A stretch of 64,000 bases of DNA from Nocardioides sediminis (GCF_003047295.1 NZ_PZYZ01000002.1:434001-498000); one strand, 5' to 3'; positions 26,616-38,171 are shown, numbered from the stretch's first letter. A program made the numbers and translations. The notes: generated by a model from the letters alone, not told the origin.

Positions 26616-28247
26616 ATGTCCACCCTGTCCTCGCCCCCGGGGCTGCAGCCGACGCTCGACCGCGTCTCCTACGGGCTGCGCCGTGCGCTGACCTTCTGGC
26701 GCCGGTCGGTGCAGGCCCGCGTCATCGCCTCGACGGTGCTGCTGTCCGCGCTGGTCGTGAGCATCGTGGGGTGGTTCCTCGTCCAGCAGACCCGCGAGGG
26801 GCTGCTGCAGAACCGCGTGGACCAGGTGGTGGCCGAGGTGGAGAACGAGACCACCCAGGCACGCGCGCAGCTCGCGGCCGAGCCCGGGACCGACGTCGAC
26901 GAGGCCGGCCAGCGCGAGGACCTGATCCAGCCGCTGATCTCCCGCGGCGGCGCCCGCGGCTTCGCGGTGATCCTGTCCCCGGCGATCGGCACGGGCAGCC
27001 GGCTGGTCGACGGCGGCGCCCAGTTCACCCAGGGGCTCGACACCGCCACCGTCCCCGAGACGCTGCAGCAGCACTTCGACGAGCCCGCCGCCACCGCGTG
27101 GACCTACACCGACATCGAGACCACCCGGCCGGTCCCGGGCCTGCCGGAGGGCCCCGGCGTGGTCGTCGGCAGCCAGGTCACGCTGCCGGCGGACGACCAC
27201 ACCTACACGCTCTACTACGTCTGGTCCCTCGACGAGGAGCGCCAGACCATGGCGTTGGTGACCCGGGCGCTGCTCACGGCCGGCATCCTCCTGCTGTTGC
27301 TCGTCGCCGGGCTCGCCTGGCTGGTGGCTCGTCAGGTGGTGACCCCGATCCGGATGGCCCGCCGGGTCGCCGAGCGGCTGGCTGCGGGTCAGCTCCAGGA
27401 GCGCCTGCGAGTCAGCGGCGAGGACGACCTGGCCCGCCTGGCCACGTCGTTCAACCAGATGGCCTCCAACCTCCAGCGCCAGATCCGCCAGCTCGAGGAG
27501 CTGAGCCGCCTCCAGCGCCGGTTCGTCTCCGACGTGTCCCACGAGCTGCGTACGCCGCTCACGACGGTGCGGATGGCCGGCGACGTGCTCCACGACGCCC
27601 GGGCCAGCTTCGACCCGGTCACCGCCCGGGCCGCCGAGCTCCTTCAGGTCGAGCTCGACCGTTTCGAGACCCTGCTCGCCGACCTGCTGGAGATCAGCCG
27701 GTTCGACGCGGGGGCGGCGGTGCTCGAGGCCGAGGACGTCGACCTCGTCGTCGTGGCCCGCCGGGTCGTCGAGATGACCCGGGCCCTCGCGGAGCAGCGG
27801 CACACCCAGGTGGTGGTGCGCGCCCCCGACCGCGCCTGCCTGGCCGAGGCCGACCCCCGCCGGGTCGAGCGGATCGTGCGCAACCTGGTGACCAACGCCA
27901 TCGACCACGCCGAGGGGCGGCCCATCCACCTGCTGGTGGCCGGCGACGACCACTCCGCGGCGATCGCCGTGCGCGACCACGGGGTGGGCCTGGGGCCGGG
28001 GGAGTCCGCGATGGTCTTCAACCGCTTCTGGCGAGCCGACCCGGCGCGCGCCCGCACCAGCGGCGGCACCGGGCTGGGGCTGTCGATCTCGCTGGAGGAC
28101 ACCCACCTCCACGGCGGCTGGCTCCAGGCATGGGGTCGCCCGGGCGAGGGCGCCCAGTTCCGGCTCACGCTGCCGCGCCGCCTCTCCCAGCCGCTGCGCC
28201 ACAGCCCGCTGCCGCTGGTGCCCACCGACGCCCTGGAGTCGGCATGA
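26616..28247 (+). CDS. mtrB: Sensor histidine kinase MtrB
   Basis: 543 aa. Transmembrane helix 1 is at about residues 35-56 (VIASTVLLSALVVSIVGWFLV), followed by an extracytoplasmic sensor region to about 214 and helix 2 at about 217-240. A HAMP domain, a HisKA domain with phosphoacceptor His in VSDVSHELRTPL (about 309) and a HATPase domain with RIVRNLVTNAIDHA (N box), VRDHGVGLGPG and GGTGLGLSIS follow. It phosphorylates MtrA. The last codons overlap lpqB by 4 bp, matching the conserved mtrAB-lpqB operon in which the lipoprotein modulates the kinase. Confidence 0.95.
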   Translation: MSTLSSPPGLQPTLDRVSYGLRRALTFWRRSVQARVIASTVLLSALVVSIVGWFLVQQTREGLLQNRVDQVVAEVENETTQARAQLAAEPGTDVDEAGQREDLIQPLISRGGARGFAVILSPAIGTGSRLVDGGAQFTQGLDTATVPETLQQHFDEPAATAWTYTDIETTRPVPGLPEGPGVVVGSQVTLPADDHTYTLYYVWSLDEERQTMALVTRALLTAGILLLLLVAGLAWLVARQVVTPIRMARRVAERLAAGQLQERLRVSGEDDLARLATSFNQMASNLQRQIRQLEELSRLQRRFVSDVSHELRTPLTTVRMAGDVLHDARASFDPVTARAAELLQVELDRFETLLADLLEISRFDAGAAVLEAEDVDLVVVARRVVEMTRALAEQRHTQVVVRAPDRACLAEADPRRVERIVRNLVTNAIDHAEGRPIHLLVAGDDHSAAIAVRDHGVGLGPGESAMVFNRFWRADPARARTSGGTGLGLSISLEDTHLHGGWLQAWGRPGEGAQFRLTLPRRLSQPLRHSPLPLVPTDALESA

Positions 28248-29977
28248 GGGGGCCGGCCCGGGTCGCGGGCGTGCTCGCCGTGGTCCTCCTGCTGTCGGCG
28301 TGCGTGCGGATGCCCACGGACGGCCCCGTCACCGAGGTCCAGACCTCGACCGAGGTGTCGTCGCCGCCGGGCATCGGGTTCGACCCGCGTCCGCCGCAGC
28401 CCGGGGAGTCGGCCGTCGAGATCGTCGCGCACTTCCTCGAGGCGATGAAGGCGACGCCGATCACGACCAGCGTCGCGCGCCAGTTCCTCAGCCAGGATGC
28501 CCAGCAGTCGTGGCAGCCGGACGACGCCATCGTCACCTACGGCGAGCTCGGCGACCCCGTCGGAGGGGACCTGACCGTCCAGGTCCCGATGTCGTCGATC
28601 AATGTCTACGACGACCGCGGCGCCTGGCAGCGCTCGCGGGACGGGGTGACGATGGAGTTCTCGCTCACCTCCGAGGACGGCGAGTGGCGCATCTCGGAGG
28701 TCCCGGACGCGCTGGTCGTCCCCGAGTCGTGGTTCGAGACCCTCTACCGCCGCGCCTCCCTCTACCTCTTCGACCCCACCGCCGGGATCCTGGTCCCCGA
28801 GCCGGTCTACGTCCCCGAGGGGGAGCAGGTGGCCTCGGCCCTCGTGCCCGGCCTGCTGCCGCACGAGGGGACCGACCCGCGGGTGGCGCGCACGTTCTTC
28901 CCGCCGGGGTTCAGCACCTCCGGTCCGGTGCCCATCACCTCGGCCGGAATCGCCGAGGTCTCCCTCGACGGGGACCCCGAGGCGGTCGACGAGGTCGTCG
29001 GCCAGCTGATGCTGACCCAGCTGATCTGGACGCTGCGGCAGGAGCCGCGGATCCGGGCCGTGCAGCTCACCATCGGCGACCGCGAGCTCGGCCTGCCCGG
29101 CGGCGCCACCCAGGTCGACCTCGACGTCGGCAGCGCCTACGACCCGACCGGGGCCCAGTCCACCGGGGACGTCTTCGGCCTCGTCGACGGGCGCGTGGTG
29201 CGCGGGGCGGCCTCCTCGCTGCTCGCCACCTCCGGCCCGATGGGGACCGAGCGGCTCGGCATCCGGTCGATCGGCGTCAACCTCGAGGGGAGCCGGGTGG
29301 CCGGGGTCTCCGGCGACGGGACCGGGGTGCTGGTGGCCCCGGTGGACGACGAGGAGGGCACGGCGGTCCAGGTCGTCAGCGGCGCCGGCGACCTGCTGCC
29401 GCCCGCCTGGGACTTCGCCGACCGCATGTGGCTGCTGGACCGGGCCGGGGGACGCGCGCAGGTGCTGGTCGTGACCGGCACCCGGGCCCGCTCCGTCCAG
29501 GTCCCCGGCGTCAGCGGCCGCGACGTCGAGCAGCTCCTGGTGTCGCGCGACGGCAGCCGGCTGGTGGCCGTGGTCGCGGGCGCGGACGGCGACCGGGTCG
29601 TCGCGGCCCGCGTCCTCCACGGCGACGCCGGCCGGGTGCTGGGCGCCACCCGCGCCCGTCGGCTCGCCTACCAGCCCGATGCGTCCGGCCAGGTCCGCGA
29701 CATCGCGTGGCGCACGCCGACGACGGTGTCCGTGCTCTCCGACATCACCGACGACCTCTCCCAGGTCCGGACCGTCTCCGTCGACGGCGCGCCCGGCGAG
29801 GTGGTGACCTCCGGGTCCAGCCGCGTCCGCGGCGCCTTCCGCCACCTGGTGGGCTCCCCGGTGGAGGGAGCCGAGGTCTACGTCGTCGCCGGTCGCGAGA
29901 TCATCGACCTGACCGCGCCCACTCGGCCCCTGTCCGCGCTCCCCGCCGGCCTGACCTCGCTGACCTACGCCGGCTGA
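28244..29977 (+). CDS. lpqB: Lipoprotein LpqB
   Basis: 577 aa. A lipoprotein signal with lipobox LLLSAC puts the lipidated Cys near residue 18, followed by a GerMN-like domain (about residues 50-310) and a beta-propeller C-terminal domain. LpqB interacts with the sensor region of MtrB and adjusts MtrA phosphorylation. I use ATG 28244, which overlaps the mtrB stop by 4 bp; the frame is open far upstream but that is an mtrB shadow. After the stop a weak CCGCC/GGCGG hairpin precedes the next gene. Confidence 0.93.
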   Translation: MRGPARVAGVLAVVLLLSACVRMPTDGPVTEVQTSTEVSSPPGIGFDPRPPQPGESAVEIVAHFLEAMKATPITTSVARQFLSQDAQQSWQPDDAIVTYGELGDPVGGDLTVQVPMSSINVYDDRGAWQRSRDGVTMEFSLTSEDGEWRISEVPDALVVPESWFETLYRRASLYLFDPTAGILVPEPVYVPEGEQVASALVPGLLPHEGTDPRVARTFFPPGFSTSGPVPITSAGIAEVSLDGDPEAVDEVVGQLMLTQLIWTLRQEPRIRAVQLTIGDRELGLPGGATQVDLDVGSAYDPTGAQSTGDVFGLVDGRVVRGAASSLLATSGPMGTERLGIRSIGVNLEGSRVAGVSGDGTGVLVAPVDDEEGTAVQVVSGAGDLLPPAWDFADRMWLLDRAGGRAQVLVVTGTRARSVQVPGVSGRDVEQLLVSRDGSRLVAVVAGADGDRVVAARVLHGDAGRVLGATRARRLAYQPDASGQVRDIAWRTPTTVSVLSDITDDLSQVRTVSVDGAPGEVVTSGSSRVRGAFRHLVGSPVEGAEVYVVAGREIIDLTAPTRPLSALPAGLTSLTYAG

Positions 29978-30042
29978 GTCCGCCCTCCACAGGCGGGGAA
30001 CCGGGCCTTGAGCCCGCCCGGCCGCGCTGGTCCGATGGGGCC

Positions 30043-30798
30043 GTGCGTGACGCGGCCCTGGACCTGCTGACCGGGAGCACCTGCGTCGGCTGCTCGCGGC
30101 CGGGGCGGATGCTGTGCCCGTCGTGCCGCGCCGTCCTGCCGACGACCGCGGTCCGGAGCTGGCCCAGCCCGGTGCCGGCCGGACTGGTCCCGCCATGGGC
30201 GACCGGGGAGTACGCCGACACCCTGCGCGCCCTCGTCGTCGGGCACAAGGACCGCGGGCAGTGGTCCCTGGCCCGGGTGCTCGCCGGCCTGCTGGCGGTC
30301 TCGGTGCGCGCGGCGGCGGGACCGCCCGACGGCACCCCGCTGGTGCTCGTGCCGGTCCCGTCGCGTCCCGGCTCGAGCCGCCGCCGCGGCTACGACCCCA
30401 CGGGCGCCCTCGTCCGGGGCGCCGTCCGCGTCCTCGTCCGCGAGTCGTACGACGCCCTGGGCGCCGCCCTGCTCGTCTCCCGGGGCGGCGTGGTCGATCA
30501 GGCGGGCCTCACGGCCACCGAGCGCGCCGCCAACCTGGCGGGCTCGATGTGCTGCCCGGCGCCCGGCCTGCGGCGCCTCGCCGCGCGGCGTACGAGGGCA
30601 CGGGTGGTCCTGTGCGACGACGTGCTGACGACCGGTGCGACGGCACGGGAGGCGCAGCGGGCCCTGTCGGCGGTGGGCCTCGAACCCGCCGCCGTGGCGG
30701 TCGTCGCGGCCACCCGGCGACGCCTTCCGGAGGTCGGGACGGTCAGCCCGTCCCATTCCGGACCCCCGTCCCTTGGCCCCGCACCGGGGAGGGGCTAG
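30043..30798 (+). CDS. ComF-family phosphoribosyltransferase
   Basis: 251 aa. N-terminal Cys cluster CVGCSRPGRMLCPSC (about residues 14-28) is a zinc-ribbon, and the C-terminal phosphoribosyltransferase motif VVLCDDVLTTGATAREA is near residue 190. ComF proteins are linked to DNA uptake and restart of damaged forks in other bacteria; the exact reaction is uncertain. The GTG at 30043 is chosen because it gives the usual start MRDAALDLL right before the Cys cluster. Corresponds to Rv3242c in the same lpqB-comF-hpf order. Confidence 0.85.
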   Translation: MRDAALDLLTGSTCVGCSRPGRMLCPSCRAVLPTTAVRSWPSPVPAGLVPPWATGEYADTLRALVVGHKDRGQWSLARVLAGLLAVSVRAAAGPPDGTPLVLVPVPSRPGSSRRRGYDPTGALVRGAVRVLVRESYDALGAALLVSRGGVVDQAGLTATERAANLAGSMCCPAPGLRRLAARRTRARVVLCDDVLTTGATAREAQRALSAVGLEPAAVAVVAATRRRLPEVGTVSPSHSGPPSLGPAPGRG

Positions 30799-30810
30799 CG
30801 TCTGTGCATG

Positions 30811-31168
30811 GAGTCCGTCCGGGTCCGTGGTTGCGTCACCCGGACACCTGTGCGCCCGCCAGGGACCGCACAGTCATCCGGATGGCAAGCCGATGCCAGT
30901 CGCAGGCAAAACGGCCCACGTAAGGCTGGAGACAGCCGATCACGGTGCGGCTTAGACGTAAGTCCTGCCTCGCAGCCGTCGTCAGACACGACGGTGGTCG
31001 GGAGAGGGCCGGTAGTGACATCCAAGTTGCGGAAGCCCCAGCAGGCGACTGTGGGGACGAAGACCAGGTCGGCCGGGCGGACTCCATCCCACCGGTGGCC
31101 AGGACACGGGCCCGACCCGGTCCCTCGCCGCGCGGGTGGGCCGATGAAGTAGTCCTGCTACCAGGAGG
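30811..31168 (+). ncRNA. Long structured leader upstream of hpf, candidate raiA-motif RNA
   Basis: The 375-bp gap before hpf has no supported gene but many helices. GTCCGGGT/ACCCGGAC pairs 30817-30824 with 30838-30845. GGCTG-GAGA-CAGCC spans 30924-30937 (GNRA loop). CCGTCGT-CAGAC-ACGACGG spans 30976-30994. CCCCA-G-CAG-GCGA-CTG-TGGGG spans 31036-31056 (GNRA loop). A long-range stem pairs GGACT 31079-31083 with AGTCC 31151-31155, and CCCACC 31088-31093 with GGTGGG 31135-31140. The raiA motif is a known conserved RNA found before hpf/raiA genes in Firmicutes and actinobacteria; position and size fit, but I cannot test its consensus. The last stem competes with TCCTG-CTAC-CAGGA (31153-31166), which would cover part of the AGGAGG ribosome binding site. 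Confidence 0.6.
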
Positions 31169-31173
31169 TTCAC

Positions 31174-31794
31174 ATGGATGTTGTGGTCACCGGACGACAC
31201 TGCGAGGTGTCGGACAGGTTCCGCGAGCACGTCTCGGAGAAGCTCGCCAGGCTTGAGAAGCACGACCACCGGATCATGCGAGTACAGGTCGAGGTGGAGC
31301 AGGAACGCAATCCCCGTCAGCACGACCGCGCGGTGCGCGTCGAGCTGACCGCCTTCTCCAAGGGGCCGGTGATCCGCGCCGAGGCCGCCGCGGCGGACAA
31401 GATGGGCGCACTCGACCTCGCCATGGACAAGATGGCCGCCCAGATGCGCCGCGCGGCCGACCGCCGCCGGGTGCACCACGGCCGGCACACCCCGGTGTCG
31501 GTGGGGGAGGCCCTCGCCGACCTCCCCGAGCCCACCACGACCGACGAGGACGACACCGAGACGGTCACCGAGCGCCAGGTCGGACCGATCACCGTCACCG
31601 GCGACGGACCGCTCGTCGTACGGGAGAAGTCCCACGGCGCCACGCCCATGACCCTGGACCAGGCGCTCTACGAGATGGAGCTCGTCGGGCACGACTTCTA
31701 CCTCTTCGTCGACAAGGAGAGCGAGAGGCCCTCGGTCGTCTACCGCCGCCGCGGCTACGACTACGGCGTGATCTCCCTGGACCTGGACCGCTGA
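31174..31794 (+). CDS. hpf: Ribosome hibernation promoting factor, long form
   Basis: 206 aa. N-terminal HPF/YfiA domain (about residues 1-105, MDVVVTGRHCEVSDRFREHVSEKLARLEKHD) binds the 30S decoding region. An acidic linker follows, then the C-terminal dimerisation domain (about 148-206, MTLDQALYEMELVGHDFYLFVD and RRGYDYGVISLD) that brings two ribosomes together as 100S particles. AGGAGG (31163-31168) lies 5 bases before ATG 31174 and can be masked by a leader hairpin. Expression is therefore probably controlled at RNA level by the long upstream leader. Confidence 0.95.
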   Translation: MDVVVTGRHCEVSDRFREHVSEKLARLEKHDHRIMRVQVEVEQERNPRQHDRAVRVELTAFSKGPVIRAEAAAADKMGALDLAMDKMAAQMRRAADRRRVHHGRHTPVSVGEALADLPEPTTTDEDDTETVTERQVGPITVTGDGPLVVREKSHGATPMTLDQALYEMELVGHDFYLFVDKESERPSVVYRRRGYDYGVISLDLDR

Positions 31795-31806
31795 CCCATG
31801 GCTCCT

Positions 31807-31855
31807 GTTGCCTCGGTCACGAGTTCTGCAATGATGCGCGGGTGACCGAGGCAAC
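31807..31855 (+). promoter_or_regulatory. 14-bp inverted repeat bracketing the response regulator promoter and start
   Basis: GTTGCCTCGGTCAC (31807-31820) and its exact reverse complement (31842-31855) flank 21 bases. The right arm begins at the GTG start codon of the regulator. Between the arms AATGAT (31830-31835), 16 bases after TTGCCT, could be the -10 of a leaderless promoter starting at the GTG. Could be a two-site operator for autoregulation or, on a longer transcript, a hairpin hiding the start codon. Confidence 0.6.
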
Positions 31856-32534
31856 GGGTGTCCCAGGCACCAACCCCCATGAGCCGATCCGAGTCCTGGT
31901 CGTTGACGACCAGGAGCTGTTCCGGCGAGGGCTGACCATGCTGCTCGCGCAGGACACCGACATCCAGGTCGTGGGGGAGGCCGACGACGGCATCGTCGGC
32001 ACCGAGCTGGCCACCACGCTCGCGCCCGACGTGGTGCTGCTCGACGTCCGGATGCCGCGGCGCACGGGTGTCGAGGCCTGCCGCGCGATCAAGGAGGCCG
32101 TCCCGTCGGCCAAGATCATCATGCTGACGGTCTCCGACGAGGAGGGCGACCTCTACGAGACCGTCAAGAACGGCGCGTCGGGCTACCTGCTCAAGGACTC
32201 CTCGATCGAGGAGGTCGCGCAGGCGATCCGGGTCGTCAACGAGGGCCAGTCGCTGATCAGCCCGTCGATGGCGGTCAAGCTGATCGACGAGTTCAAGCAG
32301 ATGTCCAAGCCCGACAAGGAGCAGAGCACCGCGCTCAAGCTCACCGAGCGCGAGCTCGAGGTGCTGCGCCTGGTCGCACGTGGTCTCAACAACCGCGAGG
32401 TGGCCAAGGAGCTGTTCATCTCCGAGAACACCGTCAAGAACCACGTCCGCAACATCCTCGAGAAGCTCCAGCTCCACTCGAGGATGGAGGCCGTGATGTA
32501 CGCGATGAAGGAAAAGCTGCTCGACCTCCCGTGA
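31842..32534 (+). CDS. Orphan NarL/LuxR-type response regulator
   Basis: 230 aa. Receiver with VLVVDDQELF, phosphoacceptor Asp68 in VVLLDVRMP, and NGASGYLLKD. LuxR-type helix-turn-helix with LTERELEVLRLVARGLNNREVAKELFISENTVKNHV (about residues 160-200). No histidine kinase gene is adjacent, so its partner lies elsewhere or it is phosphorylation-independent. The GTG start lies inside the inverted repeat described above. The stop overlaps the next gene by 4 bp. A similar orphan regulator sits between hpf and secA in Streptomyces, from memory. Confidence 0.9.
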   Translation: MTEATGVPGTNPHEPIRVLVVDDQELFRRGLTMLLAQDTDIQVVGEADDGIVGTELATTLAPDVVLLDVRMPRRTGVEACRAIKEAVPSAKIIMLTVSDEEGDLYETVKNGASGYLLKDSSIEEVAQAIRVVNEGQSLISPSMAVKLIDEFKQMSKPDKEQSTALKLTERELEVLRLVARGLNNREVAKELFISENTVKNHVRNILEKLQLHSRMEAVMYAMKEKLLDLP

Positions 32535-33748
32535 CGGAGTCGCTCACCACCCTCCAGGCACGCCGGATCGCGCTCGCCGCGCAGGGCTTCACCGACCGGT
32601 CGCACGCGACCCCGTCGATGAGGACGCTCGAGCGCACCCTGTCCCGCACGGGGGTGCTCCAGGTCGACTCGGTCAACGTGCTCCAGCGGGCGCACTACAT
32701 GCCGCTCTACTCGCGGATGGGCGCCTACGACGTCGACCTGCTGCGGCGGGCGTCGCAGCGCCGTCCCCGGCGGATGGTGGAGTACTGGGCGCACGTCCAG
32801 GCGTTCATGCCCGTCGACCTCTGGCCGGTCATGCAGCACCGGATGGCGGGCTACCGCGAGCAGCGCGGCAAGTGGGGGTTCACCGCCGACCCGACGCTGG
32901 AGCCCGGCGTGCTGGCGGCGGTCCGCGACCGCGGACCGGTGACCGCGCGCGACCTGGAGGAGGAGTTCTCCGACGGCCCGCGCACCAAGGAGCACTGGGG
33001 CTGGAACTGGTCCCAGGCCCGCAAGGTGCTCGACTTCCTTTTCCTCGTCGGCGACGTCGCGATCGCGGGGCGCAACTCCCAGTTCGAGGTCCTGTACGAC
33101 GTCCCGGAGCGGGTGCTGCCGGCCTCGGTGCTCGCGGCCCCGACGCCCTCGAAGGCCGAGGCGGACCTCGAGCTCGTGCGCCGCGCCGCGCGGTCGCACG
33201 GCGTGGCGACCGTGCGCTGCCTGGCCGACTACTACCGGATGGGGGTGGCCGAGACGCGGGCCGCGGTCGAGACCCTCGTGGAGGCCGGCGAGCTGGTGCC
33301 GGTGACCGTGCCGGGCTGGACCAGGGCGGCGTACCTCCACCGCGACGCGCGACTGCCGCGGCGGGTCGGGGCGCGTGCCCTGCTCTCGCCCTTCGACCCG
33401 GTGGTGTGGGAGCGCTCGCGCGCCGAGACGCTCTTCGACTTCTCCTACCGCATCGAGATCTACGTCCCTGCCGACAAGCGGGTGCACGGCTACTACGTGC
33501 TGCCGTTCCTCCTCGGCGACCGGATCGTCGCGCGGGTCGACCTCAAGGCCGACCGGGCGACCCGCCGCCTCCTCGTGCAGGGCGCGTACGCCGAGCCCGG
33601 CGCGCCGGGGGAGACGGCGGAGGAGCTGGCGAGCGAGCTGCGCAGGCTCGCCAGGTGGCTGGACCTCGACGACGTCGTGGTGGCTCCGCGTGGCGACCTG
33701 GCGCCGGTCCTCGCCGCCGTTGCCGCGGCCGCTGGGCGGCGTGGGTAG
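32531..33748 (+). CDS. YcaQ/AlkZ-like winged-helix DNA glycosylase
   Basis: 405 aa. Belongs to the HTH_42 family of DNA glycosylases that unhook interstrand crosslinks. The Q-x-D motif QVD (residues 44-46, in GVLQVDSVNV), which marks the YcaQ/AZL branch, is present. Other family segments are MVEYWAHVQAFMP (about 79-91) and LLSPFDPVVWERSR (about 285-298) followed by FDFSYRIEIYVPADKRVHGYYVLPFL. Predicted to excise bulky or crosslinked alkylated bases. GTG 32531 overlaps the regulator stop by 4 bp. Its distal end carries TAGCAT (33746-33751), a likely secA promoter. Confidence 0.88.
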   Translation: MTESLTTLQARRIALAAQGFTDRSHATPSMRTLERTLSRTGVLQVDSVNVLQRAHYMPLYSRMGAYDVDLLRRASQRRPRRMVEYWAHVQAFMPVDLWPVMQHRMAGYREQRGKWGFTADPTLEPGVLAAVRDRGPVTARDLEEEFSDGPRTKEHWGWNWSQARKVLDFLFLVGDVAIAGRNSQFEVLYDVPERVLPASVLAAPTPSKAEADLELVRRAARSHGVATVRCLADYYRMGVAETRAAVETLVEAGELVPVTVPGWTRAAYLHRDARLPRRVGARALLSPFDPVVWERSRAETLFDFSYRIEIYVPADKRVHGYYVLPFLLGDRIVARVDLKADRATRRLLVQGAYAEPGAPGETAEELASELRRLARWLDLDDVVVAPRGDLAPVLAAVAAAAGRRG

Positions 33749-33817
33749 CATGATCGACGGCCCTCCGGCCGCCCCGACCGTCGTACGACCCATCACAGCC
33801 AACGGAGTCGCATCACC

Positions 33818-36655
<2,838 letters not shown>

Positions 36656-36680
36656 CGCCCCTCCCGCAGCACACCGCCGA

Positions 36681-36731
36681 GCGGTGGGCCAGCCACCTTC
36701 TGCGCGACGCGGAACGTGGCTGGTTCACCGC
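36681..36731. repeat. 51-bp palindromic repeat, copy B
   Basis: Arms GCGGTGGGCCAGCCAC and GTGGCTGGTTCACCGC (14 of 16 positions pair) with 19 bases between. It lies in the opposite orientation to copies A and C when the arms are compared. Starts 26 bp after the secA stop, so it may also serve as a transcription terminator. Confidence 0.75.
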
Positions 36732-36764
36732 TCGTCGTGCGTGTACGCCGTGACACGCCGGCCG

Positions 36765-36815
36765 GCGGTGCCTGGGCCACACTCGCCGTGTCCCGGACGG
36801 TGGCTGACGCACCGC
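36765..36815. repeat. 51-bp palindromic repeat, copy C
   Basis: Arms GCGGTGCCTGGGCCAC and GTGGCTGACGCACCGC with a 19-base spacer. Right arm matches copy A at 15 of 16 positions. Separated from copy B by 33 bp in inverted orientation, so the two form a larger composite. Lies between the converging ends of secA and the Rv3235-like gene. Confidence 0.75.
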
Positions 36816-36847
36816 TCGTGGGCCGGCCGCCGGTCGGAGCCGCCTGC

Positions 36848-37378
36848 TCAGCCGAAGACCAGCGCGACGCACTGCCAGCGGCCGTCGCGCGCCTCGAAGC
36901 GGGCGGCGAGCGCCCGCGAGCGCTGGCCGTGGCGCACGCGCGCGGAGACCTCGAGCGCGTCGGCGGCCACCAGGCTCGTGCGGACCGAGGCGACGGTGGG
37001 CCGGACCGCGCCGCGACCTCGCCCGGCACCCGGGGTCGTGCCGGCTGCCCGCGACACTGCGGCGGCCCGACGCCCGAGCTCCTGGTAGAGCCCGTGCTCG
37101 GTGTGGCGCAGCAGCTGGCTGAGCGGCCGGTCGCCCATGGCGATCTCGACGGCGGCGCTGAGGTAGCGGTGCACGAAGGTGTCCAGGCGGTGGCGGCGCT
37201 CGCCGTCGACGGTGACCAGGTCGAACCGTGGTGCGCAGAGGTCCGTCTCCGCCACGGGCGGGTCGAGCCGCGGGGTCAGGTCGAGCGCGAGGGCTCCCTG
37301 CACGCTGGCGACCGGGACCGGTCGGCGGATGGGGATGACCCGGGCGTGGGTGTCGTGGATGTCGCGGGCGGTGGTCAT
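36848..37378 (-). CDS. Rv3235 family protein
   Basis: 176 aa. Matches the Rv3235 family by RHRLDTFVHRYLSAAVEIAMGDRPLSQLLRHTEHGLYQELGRRAAA (segments around residues 60-105) and the C-terminal WQCVALVFG. Function unknown; it may bind RNA or partner proteins, as the fold resembles small alpha/beta domains. The start ATG 37378 has GAGGAGAGGAAC as ribosome binding site; the longer open frame upstream is a shadow of the LysM gene. Lies downstream of, and is probably co-transcribed with, the LysM gene. Confidence 0.85.
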   Translation of the reverse strand: MTTARDIHDTHARVIPIRRPVPVASVQGALALDLTPRLDPPVAETDLCAPRFDLVTVDGERRHRLDTFVHRYLSAAVEIAMGDRPLSQLLRHTEHGLYQELGRRAAAVSRAAGTTPGAGRGRGAVRPTVASVRTSLVAADALEVSARVRHGQRSRALAARFEARDGRWQCVALVFG

Positions 37379-37443
37379 GTCGGTTCCTCTCCTCGAGACG
37401 GTCGTGGTGCGGGTGGTGTCCGCGCCGGGCGCGGCGTCGTGCC

Positions 37444-38160
37444 TCATCGGTCGTCCCGGGCGTCGCCGAGCGGCGGGACGTGTAGCCGCTGCCCCGGTCG
37501 GATGAGGCCGGGGTCGGTGCCGACCTCGGCGCGGTTGGCGGCGTAGACCGCCCGCCAGGCCCGGTCGACCTCGCCCGGACCGGCGGACCGGGGGAGTCGG
37601 GCGGCGGCGATCGACCAGAGCGAGTCGCCCTCGCGCACGACGACCCGGTCGTCGGCACGCCCGTCGACGGTGCCGGGTGCGCGGTGCAGGGCGCGAGCCG
37701 GCGCCGCGGTGGGCGTGGCTCGCCCGGGTCGCGGGGTGCGCATGGCGACCTCGCCGGCCGCCGGCGCGCCTGCGGTGGCACGGTCCGGCAGCGGGAGCCC
37801 GGCGAGACGGTCGCCGCCACCCTGTCCGGCCACGGCCGGGCCGGAGACGCCGGCGACCACGGCCGCACCGCACGCGACGAGCACCAGCCGGCGGGCCAGT
37901 CCGCCGGCGTCACGGGGAGTCCGCCCGCGGACCAAGCCGATCGTGGTCGCCGTGGTCACCAGCCACAGGTGGGCGGCGCTGACCAGCAGGGCCAGGGCGC
38001 ACACGGCGACGAGGAGGTCCTCGAAGCTGCCGTGCCAGGTCTCCGGCCTGAGCAGCGACGCCGCCGCCGCGCCGGCCAGCCGGTGGACCACGCCCGAGGC
38101 CAGCGTGGCCGCCAGCCAGACGGCCAGGCACCGCGCCGGCGATCCGTTCCCCCGAGACAT
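37444..38160 (-). CDS. LysM peptidoglycan-binding membrane protein
   Basis: 238 aa. Three N-terminal hydrophobic segments (around residues 11-30, 49-70 and 90-108) are followed by a Pro/Ala/Arg-rich linker and a C-terminal LysM domain (about 178-232, VVVREGDSLWSIAAARLP ... NRAEVGTDPGLIRPGQRLHVP). It should anchor in the membrane and bind wall glycan strands. I chose ATG 38160, preceded by GAAGGG, because the upstream in-frame ATG at 38193 falls inside the promoter -10. Conserved next to Rv3235-family genes near secA in actinobacteria. Confidence 0.85.
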   Translation of the reverse strand: MSRGNGSPARCLAVWLAATLASGVVHRLAGAAAASLLRPETWHGSFEDLLVAVCALALLVSAAHLWLVTTATTIGLVRGRTPRDAGGLARRLVLVACGAAVVAGVSGPAVAGQGGGDRLAGLPLPDRATAGAPAAGEVAMRTPRPGRATPTAAPARALHRAPGTVDGRADDRVVVREGDSLWSIAAARLPRSAGPGEVDRAWRAVYAANRAEVGTDPGLIRPGQRLHVPPLGDARDDR

Positions 38161-38171
38161 CGCGAACCCTT

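Noticed and set aside
30799..31173. c-di-AMP (ydaO-type) riboswitch before hpf
   Set aside because: The downstream gene is wrong for that class and I see no matching core; the raiA motif fits position and gene better.
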